A stretch of DNA of 64,000 nt from Hufsiella ginkgonis (GTDB lineage Bacteria > Bacteroidota > Bacteroidia > Sphingobacteriales > Sphingobacteriaceae). The DNA lies in the NCBI RefSeq assembly GCF_009834915.1, contig NZ_WVHS01000002.1, forward strand, positions 124,001 to 188,000. Direction: 5' to 3'. Below, in pieces: positions 34,925 through 41,197 of this stretch (positions within the stretch are counted from its first letter, which is position 1; the number at the start of each line of letters is the position of its first letter). The translations under genes and the position numbers were made by a program. The notes under the pieces were generated by a model. It saw only the letters and a program-made list of their open reading frames with translations, was not told where the DNA came from and ran no database searches.

Positions 34925-35776
34925 CTACAAGATAATCTTCTCAATCGGTAATACCACGATCCCTTCCGCGCCTGCGGCTTTTAGCTCGCTGATCTTTTCC
35001 CAGAAATCGCGCTCCGGGATGACCGTATGAATAGCGATCCAGCCTTCCTCGGCCAGCGGCACCACGGTAGGGCTTTTAATGCCGGGAAGCAATTCTTTCA
35101 CCCGTTCGAGGTTTTTCTTTTCGATGTTCAACACCACGTACTTGGTTTCGCGGGCCCTTAAAACAGATTGTACGCGCTGGATAAGTTCGCTGATCAGCAG
35201 GTTGTCTTCATCGCCTTTACGGCCGATGAGGACCGCTTCCGAAGCCATCACATCTGTAAACGATTGCAAGCCATTGCTTTTCAGCGTACCGCCGGTAGAT
35301 ACCAGGTCACAGATGGCGTCGCTCATGCCGAGACCGGGAGAGATCTCCACGGAGCCCGAAATTGTGCGGATGTCCGCTTTCAGCTTATGCTCATCAAGAA
35401 ACCGTTTAAGGATAACCGGGTAGGAGGTGGCAATCGCTTTGCCGTTGAGGTCGCCGATAGACCGGATGGTGCTGGTGTGGGGAATGGCGATCTTGAGCGA
35501 ACATTTTCCAAATCCCAGCCGCTGTAGGTACGCTACGTCGGCCCCGGTTTCGCTGATCACGTTTTCGCCGACGATACCCAGGTCGGCGATGCCGTCCTGT
35601 ACATATTCGGGGATGTCGTCGTCGCGGAGAAATAAGATCTCCAGCGGGAAGTTAGAAACAGGAGAGATGAGGGAGCTTTTGTAATTGTCGAAACTAAGGC
35701 CGCAATTCTTCAGAAGTTCTACAGATTTTTCATTTAATCTGCCCGATTTCTGGATAGCTATTTTGAGTGTTTTCAA
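34925..35776 (-). CDS. hisG: ATP phosphoribosyltransferase, long form
   Basis: First committed step of histidine synthesis, feedback-inhibited by histidine. The 283-residue protein is the long form: a periplasmic-binding-like catalytic domain with LKIAIQKSGRLNEKS and DLGIVGENVI plus a C-terminal ACT-like regulatory domain (from about 215, LLPGIKSPTVVPLAEEGWIAIHTVIPE). No HisZ is needed. The start is TTG at 35776: upstream in-frame codons reach a TGA without an ATG, and the homologue-like start MKTLKIAIQKSG fits. It is preceded by a His-rich leader reading frame 69 bases upstream. Confidence 0.95.
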   Translation of the reverse strand: MKTLKIAIQKSGRLNEKSVELLKNCGLSFDNYKSSLISPVSNFPLEILFLRDDDIPEYVQDGIADLGIVGENVISETGADVAYLQRLGFGKCSLKIAIPHTSTIRSIGDLNGKAIATSYPVILKRFLDEHKLKADIRTISGSVEISPGLGMSDAICDLVSTGGTLKSNGLQSFTDVMASEAVLIGRKGDEDNLLISELIQRVQSVLRARETKYVVLNIEKKNLERVKELLPGIKSPTVVPLAEEGWIAIHTVIPERDFWEKISELKAAGAEGIVVLPIEKIIL

Positions 35777-35821
35777 GTTTATGTTGTTTAATCAGACCAA
35801 TGGTTACAGTTGCCAACTATG

Positions 35822-35868
35822 CGTTTCACGTAGAAACGTACTATTTTATCTATCGCCGCAATGGCGAT
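35822..35868 (-). promoter_or_regulatory. Hairpins between his leader and hisG, candidate attenuator
   Basis: In the his leader RNA, ATCGCC-ATTGC-GGCGAT (35868-35852) folds over the end of the leader reading frame. CGTTTC-TACGT-GAAACG (35838-35822) folds just after it. Both stems are 6 bp and perfect. No T-run follows the second, so a simple intrinsic terminator is not evident; control may act on translation of hisG or through Rho. Confidence 0.5.
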
Positions 35869-35905
35869 GATGGAAATGTACGTGGTGGGTGAAAACTACT
35901 GGCAT
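35846..35905 (-). CDS. hisL: Histidine operon leader peptide (His-rich, 19 residues)
   Basis: Short reading frame ATG...TAA encoding MPVVFTHHVHFHHRHCGDR: six His in 19 residues, at positions 7, 8, 10, 12, 13 and 15. It is preceded by AGGAG 11 bases before the ATG, one of the few good Shine-Dalgarno sites in this window, and lies 34 bases after a complete promoter. It sits between the promoter and hisG on the operon strand. This is the classic layout of a regulatory leader peptide, where ribosome stalling at His codons under histidine shortage changes RNA folding. Presence of the frame is seen; its role is inferred. Confidence 0.85.
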   Translation of the reverse strand: MPVVFTHHVHFHHRHCGDR

Positions 35906-35938
35906 TGTATTTGGTTCTCCTGATTAAATCGGGGAGCG

Positions 35939-35969
35939 CAAATATAGTGGTTCACCTGGAAAAAACAAA
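35939..35969 (-). promoter_or_regulatory. Promoter of the his operon
   Basis: On the minus strand: TTTG (35969-35966), 19-base spacer, TATATTTG (35946-35939). Both elements and the spacing match the Bacteroidota consensus. Transcription should begin near 35933, giving a leader of about 28 bases before the His-rich reading frame. Confidence 0.85.
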
Positions 35970-36038
35970 AATAAATGATGCGAAGCGCGCCCGATGCCGG
36001 AAGGCCCGGGCACGGATGCAGGTAATTAAACAAACAAA

Positions 36039-37556
36039 ATGAAAAGGATCACTTACTCATGTATTTTATTAATTCTCGTCGGACTGACGCTGGGGTCCTG
36101 TAAGAAACCCCGGTCTGATATCGGCGCAATCCTGTTCAAGGAAACCAAAAACAAGGTGTTTAAAAAGGTGGATTCCGTAGCTTATTACAAAGTTTTCAAA
36201 GAGTTACTGGCCGCTGAAAAAGACAACCTGAGCAACTCGTCCCTTATACAGGAGTTCTATACCACCAATGGTTATGAGCCCTATTTTATCGTGAATTTCA
36301 CTAAAGACAAGCAGCTGCTGAATGTGGTCGACCATTATGCCCAGGCGCCTGCACATGGTCTTAGTCCTGAGCTGTTTAACCATGCGGAGCTTGCGCCGCT
36401 GGTAGCAAAGCTCTATGGTAAAAAGGATATCAAAACGGTGGACGAAGCCTATAAAGTAATTGCACGAACCGAGCTGCTGACAGCCAACTCGCTAATAAAG
36501 TATGCTACCGCGATGCAGTATGGTATCGTAAACCCCCGCAAGATCTTTGCGCGCTACTATATGAAAACAGCCAAGCCCGACAGTGCTTTTATGCAAAAAG
36601 TGTTTGCTATAACAGACATAAAATCGTTCCTGGATACTATTCAGCCCAGCGGCGACCAATATAAAAAGCTGCAGGCGGCGCTTGCCTCAAATTATATTTA
36701 TACTGGCATGACCGCCGAAGAAACCAAAAAAGTGATCGGCCTTAACCTCGAGCGCCTTCGCTGGAAAAACAAACCCACCACCGACCGTTATGTATGGGTG
36801 AATATCCCGGACTATATGCTTACTTACGTGGAAAACGGCAAACCGGCACTTACTATGAAAGTATGCGTGGGAAAAGGCCCGGAGCAGTCGCAGGCTGACG
36901 CAGATTTCGATGAATCGGAAGAATCCGTTCGTCCGCATAATCACACGACGCCCCAACTGAGCAGCGCCATCAACAATGCGCAGGTAAACCCTGTCTGGAA
37001 CATCCCGGAGAGCATCGCCAAAAACGAGATCTATGCACACGTAATGAAAGACCCGTATTACCTGGTGAACAACAGCATTAATGTATACACCAAAAGCGGC
37101 TCGCAGGTCGACGCCGACGACATCGATTGGTCTGATGTAGATAAAAATAACATTCCTTACAGCTTTAAGCAGGCGCCCGGAGATGATAACTCACTGGGAA
37201 AAATTAAGTTCCAGTTCCCAAATTCCAGTTCGGTATACCTGCATGACACTCCCGCGCAAAAGCCCTTCGCGTTACCCGTGCGTGCCGTGAGCCATGGATG
37301 TGTGCGTGTGGAGAAGCCGCTTGAGCTGGCACACGCCCTGTTTGGTGATGGTGAAAAGTACAACCTCGTAAAAGAAGAAATGACCGAAAGCAATCCGTCA
37401 GCGAGAGATATTTCCCTGTCGCAGCCTGTTCCCGTTTTTCTTGATTACATGACCGCCTTCGCAGACGCCGCCGGCCAGGTACAGATCCGCCCGGACGTAT
37501 ATAAGCTGGATGATGTGTTATACCGCAGGATCAGGAAGGCGCTTGCGTATAAGTAG
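36039..37556 (+). CDS. L,D-transpeptidase (YkuD domain) lipoprotein
   Basis: Peptidoglycan 3-3 cross-linking or lipoprotein-anchoring enzyme acting in the periplasm. The 505-residue protein begins with a lipoprotein signal (VGLTLGSC, Cys21) and has an N-terminal helical and peptidoglycan-binding-like region as in YcbB (LSPELFNHAEL). The YkuD catalytic domain (about 255-450) shows HDTPAQKPF and the nucleophile motif SHGCVRV with Cys421. An acidic insert (DADFDESEESVRPHNHTTPQLSSA) interrupts the domain, as in LdtD/YcbB-type enzymes. It is convergent with the isomerase gene, with a large hairpin between. Confidence 0.92.
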   Translation: MKRITYSCILLILVGLTLGSCKKPRSDIGAILFKETKNKVFKKVDSVAYYKVFKELLAAEKDNLSNSSLIQEFYTTNGYEPYFIVNFTKDKQLLNVVDHYAQAPAHGLSPELFNHAELAPLVAKLYGKKDIKTVDEAYKVIARTELLTANSLIKYATAMQYGIVNPRKIFARYYMKTAKPDSAFMQKVFAITDIKSFLDTIQPSGDQYKKLQAALASNYIYTGMTAEETKKVIGLNLERLRWKNKPTTDRYVWVNIPDYMLTYVENGKPALTMKVCVGKGPEQSQADADFDESEESVRPHNHTTPQLSSAINNAQVNPVWNIPESIAKNEIYAHVMKDPYYLVNNSINVYTKSGSQVDADDIDWSDVDKNNIPYSFKQAPGDDNSLGKIKFQFPNSSSVYLHDTPAQKPFALPVRAVSHGCVRVEKPLELAHALFGDGEKYNLVKEEMTESNPSARDISLSQPVPVFLDYMTAFADAAGQVQIRPDVYKLDDVLYRRIRKALAYK

Positions 37557-37563
37557 TAAGCAC

Positions 37564-37604
37564 GTTTTACGCAGTACGTTTGCCTCGAACGTACTGCGTA
37601 AAAC
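37564..37604. terminator. 17-bp perfect inverted repeat between convergent genes
   Basis: GTTTTACGCAGTACGTT (37564-37580), loop TGCCTCG, AACGTACTGCGTAAAAC (37588-37604). It lies seven bases after one stop and two bases before the other gene's end. It lacks a clean T-run, though the stem base is T-rich on one side. It is probably a shared transcript-end hairpin. Confidence 0.65.
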
Positions 37605-37606
37605 GG

Positions 37607-38458
37607 TTACAGGCTTTTCAAATACGCAATCGACTGCGGCACCTGCGTGCTGATGTGCGTACTTTCATCTTCGATATAATAATGTTTAATGCCTGCCTTT
37701 TTCGCTGCTTTCAGTATTGCCGGGATGTTCATCTGGCCGGTGCCGAGCGCCACGTCATTGTCTACCGGTGTTCCGCCTGAAAAATCCCCTACTACACCTT
37801 TTTTAAGGTCTTTGAGGTGCATCAAATGAAAACGCTTGCCGTATTTTTCGAGTAGGGAAACGGGGTCTTTACCTGGATGTACCACCCAAAGGATATCCAT
37901 TTCAAAGCTCACGTATTCGGGATCGGTATTTTTAACGATATAATCGAAGAGCGTTCCGTCTTCATAATCCCTGAATTCGAAACCATGATTATGATACACC
38001 AGGGTAAGATTATATTTTTCTTTCAGGATCTTACCCGCCGCGTTAAAATCATTCGCGGCTTTTTTCGCTTCCTCTACCGTGAAAGGAGTTTTATTGTTCC
38101 GCGGTATCCCGGAGATGCGTACATACGATGCACCGAGGGCTTTCGCATCTGCGGCTACGGCATCCGTTTTGGTAGTGGCATCGGGGTAGCTCACACCGAA
38201 CGACGAGCATATCATACCGCGTTCATCAAGCAGTTTTCGCAGCTCGGCGGCGGTTTTACCGAAAAGGTTCGAGAATTCCATATCAGTAACGCCGAGGCTC
38301 CTGATAGTGTCCAGCGTGGCGGCCACATTTGTCTTGAAACTGTTCCGGTAAGTATAAGATACCATACCGGGTTTCTGCGGGAACAAAGGTTTATCTTTCT
38401 GGGCAAAACACCCGCTAACCGTTAAGAGGAGTACAATGGAGAGATATTTCAATTTCAT
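37607..38458 (-). CDS. Sugar phosphate isomerase/epimerase-like exported TIM-barrel protein
   Basis: 283 residues: a lipoprotein-type signal (LLLTVSGC, Cys17), then a xylose-isomerase-like (AP endonuclease 2) barrel with metal-ligand segments LVYHNHGFEF, VSFEMDILWV, FHLMHLKDL and HYYIEDE. Many Bacteroidota enzymes of this type act on keto- or inosose-sugars in the periplasm. It lies 108 bases downstream of an exported Gfo/Idh oxidoreductase on the same strand, and such pairs are often found in one sugar-oxidation pathway. The substrate is unknown. Confidence 0.88.
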   Translation of the reverse strand: MKLKYLSIVLLLTVSGCFAQKDKPLFPQKPGMVSYTYRNSFKTNVAATLDTIRSLGVTDMEFSNLFGKTAAELRKLLDERGMICSSFGVSYPDATTKTDAVAADAKALGASYVRISGIPRNNKTPFTVEEAKKAANDFNAAGKILKEKYNLTLVYHNHGFEFRDYEDGTLFDYIVKNTDPEYVSFEMDILWVVHPGKDPVSLLEKYGKRFHLMHLKDLKKGVVGDFSGGTPVDNDVALGTGQMNIPAILKAAKKAGIKHYYIEDESTHISTQVPQSIAYLKSL

Positions 38459-38566
38459 TTCTGTTGGTTTTCTAAAATTTATTCTTCGTTACATTGCATA
38501 AGCTTCGTGCCCTTCGCTGAACTAAAAAACACGGGTCACGCAAGTTACGCAAAGACTGAAAAAAGA

Positions 38567-39907
38567 TCAGATCTTAATTTCCCAGCCTTTTTCGTACTCG
38601 CGGCCCCAGAGCTTCATGGCTTCCTTATCGTTAAGGATACGGCCGTTTGAAGGGTCGCATTTTAATGTCCTTCCCACCCGGTAAGCAATATTTCCGAGTT
38701 GGGGCAGCAAGGTCGATTTATGCCCTTCGGCGATCGGTGCGTTGATCGGTTCCGTACCGCGAATGGCGGCGCAGAAGTTCTGGAGATGCAAGCCGTCTAA
38801 CTGTTCTGTCGGGCTCACTTTATTCGCCGGGTCGAAGGGCGTGTTGTCTTTAGCTTCATAGATCACTTTGTTATTGGCGTCAACCACCTGGTAACTGTTC
38901 GCGCCGGGATACACGATCGTGCCTTTATCACCATAAAAGATCACGCCGCGTCCGCTGCCTTCCGAATTGAAATTATTACAGCTGCGTCCTTCCCAGGTAG
39001 CGCCTTTATTCCCCGGGAAATTGTAGGTGATGGTTTGCGTATCCGGGGTTTCCCAGTCGTCCTGGAAATGATAGCGGCCGCCTGCAGAAACCACTTCGGT
39101 GGGGAAATCTACGCCGAGGCCCCAACGGATCACGTCTAGTTCGTGTGTGCCGTTATTGAGGGCCTCACCGGTGCCCCAGTTCCAGAACCAATGCCAGTTA
39201 TAGTGCACCAGGTTATCACGATACCCGCGGCGCGGGGCAGGTCCCTGCCAGAGATCAAAGTTCAGGTTCGCCGGAGCCGGAACGGTTTTGCCTTTCCCGA
39301 TCGACTTCCGGTTGTTCACGTACCAGCCCCTGGCGAAATAAACCCGGCCGATCGCGCCGTCGTGCAGCTTTCCGATCATTTCCTTTACATTGCTGAACGT
39401 ACGGCGCTGGCTGCCCATCTGGACCTTCCTGCCATATTTTAAGGATGCCTGCACCAGCAGCTCGCCCTCGCGGGGATTGTGGCTGCAGGGTTTTTCAACA
39501 TACACATTTTTGCCCGCCTGCAGCGCCATAATGGCTGCCGGGGTGTGCCAATGGTCGGGCGCGGAAACCGCCAGGCCATCGAAGTCGTTTACCTCCAGCA
39601 TTTTTCGGATATCGGTGAATCCCTTCGGGCGCTTACCGGTGATCTTCTCTATATCGGCAATGGACCTTTCAAGCACCGTCGCATCCACATCGCAGATATA
39701 CCCTACTTCCACATTCGGCAAGCGGGCGAACGTTTTCGAAAGGAACGATCCGCGGCTGTTCGTACCCATCACGCCCAGGACCACTTTATCGGCCGGCGAA
39801 CCGGAAAAAAGGCTATGGGCATAAGAGAGCGATGGCGAAAGCAGCATGGTAGTGCCCGTGATCCCAGCTTGCTGGAGAAAATGGCGGCGATTGATTGTAA
39901 GGGTCAT
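38567..39907 (-). CDS. Gfo/Idh/MocA-family oxidoreductase with Tat signal
   Basis: A 446-residue NAD(P)-dependent sugar oxidoreductase. The N terminus has a twin-arginine signal (NRRHFLQQAGITG), so the protein should be exported folded with its cofactor. A Rossmann segment VVLGVMGTNSRGS follows, then the EKPCSHNPREG lysine motif of the family. Its C-terminal domain resembles glucose-fructose oxidoreductase (NWHWFWNWGTGEALNNGTHELDVIRWGLG). It probably works with the downstream exported isomerase-like protein. The substrate cannot be read from sequence. Confidence 0.92.
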   Translation of the reverse strand: MTLTINRRHFLQQAGITGTTMLLSPSLSYAHSLFSGSPADKVVLGVMGTNSRGSFLSKTFARLPNVEVGYICDVDATVLERSIADIEKITGKRPKGFTDIRKMLEVNDFDGLAVSAPDHWHTPAAIMALQAGKNVYVEKPCSHNPREGELLVQASLKYGRKVQMGSQRRTFSNVKEMIGKLHDGAIGRVYFARGWYVNNRKSIGKGKTVPAPANLNFDLWQGPAPRRGYRDNLVHYNWHWFWNWGTGEALNNGTHELDVIRWGLGVDFPTEVVSAGGRYHFQDDWETPDTQTITYNFPGNKGATWEGRSCNNFNSEGSGRGVIFYGDKGTIVYPGANSYQVVDANNKVIYEAKDNTPFDPANKVSPTEQLDGLHLQNFCAAIRGTEPINAPIAEGHKSTLLPQLGNIAYRVGRTLKCDPSNGRILNDKEAMKLWGREYEKGWEIKI

Positions 39908-39963
39908 GGAAGTTAAATTGGTTGCGATAAATGTAGGAAACTTTTATCAAATAAATAGTTGTA

Positions 39964-39984
39964 ATTGCTAATATTATTAGTAAT
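39964..39984. promoter_or_regulatory. Imperfect palindrome before the dinB-dnaE pair
   Basis: ATTGCTAAT-ATT-ATTAGTAAT, 9-base arms with one mismatch, centred 36 bp before the dinB ATG. The size and position suit a dimeric repressor operator, for example a damage-response regulator, but no match to a known LexA box was recognised. Confidence 0.45.
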
Positions 39985-40009
39985 TTTATTCCATGTAACG
40001 GCTTCTCAC

Positions 40010-41197
40010 ATGATCACTTCAAACAGCCATCGGCATATCGCCCATTTCGACCTGGACAGTTTCTTTGTCAGTGTTGCCCGGTTGGATAACAGCGATCTTT
40101 TAAATAAGCCGATCCTCATAGGAGGATCGAGCGACCGTGGCGTGGTTGCGGCATGCAGCTACGAGGCCCGGAAATTCGGCGTACACAGCGCGATGCCCAT
40201 GAAGCTGGCGATGCGTCTTTGCCCGGAGGCCCGGATCGTTAAAGGGGATTACGATAGCTACAGCAAATATTCCCGGGTGGTGACCGAGATCATAAAAGGA
40301 GAGGTGCCGGTGCTTGAAAAAGCGAGCATCGACGAGTTTTACATGGACCTTACCGGGATGGATAAATTCTTTGGCTGCAGCAGGTTCACCCTTGAGCTGA
40401 AGCAAAAGGTGATGAAAGAAACGGGGCTGCCGATCTCCTATGCGCTCGCCTCCAACAAGCTGATATCGAAGGTCGGCACGAATGAAGCAAAGCCCGACGG
40501 GCAGATCGACATCGGCTTCGGCATGGAGCGTGCGTATCTCGCGCCGCTGAAGATCGATAAGATGCCCGGCATCGGGGCGAAGACATCGACTTTGCTGAGA
40601 CAAATGGGCGTAGAAACGATCCGGATCCTCAGCGAGATCCCTTTGCCGATGATGGAAAGCAAATTCGGCAAAAGCGGCATCGAACTCTCGAGAAAAGCGA
40701 AAGGGATCGACACGTCGCCCGTGATCCCTTATTCCGAACAGAAAAGTATCGGCAAGGAAGAAACATTTGGCAATGACACCATCGATGTGCATTACCTGCA
40801 TAGCGAGTTGGTACGGATGGTAGAGAACGTGGTGTACCAGCTGCGTAGCCAGCGGAAATTATGCGGGTGTGTTACGGTTAAGCTCCGGTATTCGAATTTC
40901 GACACCTATACGCGCCAGGCAGCCATCCCTTATACGGCTTCGGATAACGACATCCTGCAGGCAGCCAAAGATCTTTTCAGGAAACTGTACGATAAGCGAT
41001 TGCTGGTACGGCTGCTTGGCGTGAGGGTAAGCGATCTTGTTTACGGGCAGCAGCAGATCAACCTGTTTACAGATACCGATGAAAGTGTTCGCCTGTACCA
41101 GGCGATGGACCATATCCGGACACGCTTTGGCGAAAATATGGTATTCAGGGGTACCGCAGATCATTTACGTTCACCTAAATACCAGCATGTACGTTAA
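40010..41197 (+). CDS. dinB: DNA polymerase IV (Y family)
   Basis: Translesion polymerase of 395 residues. Catalytic carboxylates are intact: Asp14 in HFDLDSFFVS and Asp108-Glu109 in SIDEFYMDL. The YEARKFGVHSAMP steric-gate region, the HhH segment KMPGIGAKTSTLL and the little-finger domain follow. A beta-clamp motif QQINLF lies near the C terminus. The ATG at 40010 (MITSNSH) is preferred over an upstream start that adds a hydrophobic stretch. Its last 11 bases overlap the start of a DnaE-type gene, so both polymerases are made together. Because the active site is intact, it is Pol IV and not the inactive ImuB. Confidence 0.93.
   Translation: MITSNSHRHIAHFDLDSFFVSVARLDNSDLLNKPILIGGSSDRGVVAACSYEARKFGVHSAMPMKLAMRLCPEARIVKGDYDSYSKYSRVVTEIIKGEVPVLEKASIDEFYMDLTGMDKFFGCSRFTLELKQKVMKETGLPISYALASNKLISKVGTNEAKPDGQIDIGFGMERAYLAPLKIDKMPGIGAKTSTLLRQMGVETIRILSEIPLPMMESKFGKSGIELSRKAKGIDTSPVIPYSEQKSIGKEETFGNDTIDVHYLHSELVRMVENVVYQLRSQRKLCGCVTVKLRYSNFDTYTRQAAIPYTASDNDILQAAKDLFRKLYDKRLLVRLLGVRVSDLVYGQQQINLFTDTDESVRLYQAMDHIRTRFGENMVFRGTADHLRSPKYQHVR

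Noticed and set aside
40100-40801. Minus-strand open frame of 233 codons opposite dinB
   Set aside because: Composition is that of a shadow frame (His/Arg/Phe-rich) and dinB motifs fix the coding strand.
41037-41186. Upstream extension of the dnaE-like gene inside dinB
   Set aside because: The extra 50 residues lie over the dinB clamp-motif region in another frame and do not resemble a polymerase N terminus; the ATG at 41187 fits better.
40010-41197. ImuB-type inactive Y-family protein
   Set aside because: The catalytic Asp14, Asp108 and Glu109 are all present, so the protein is a working Pol IV type.
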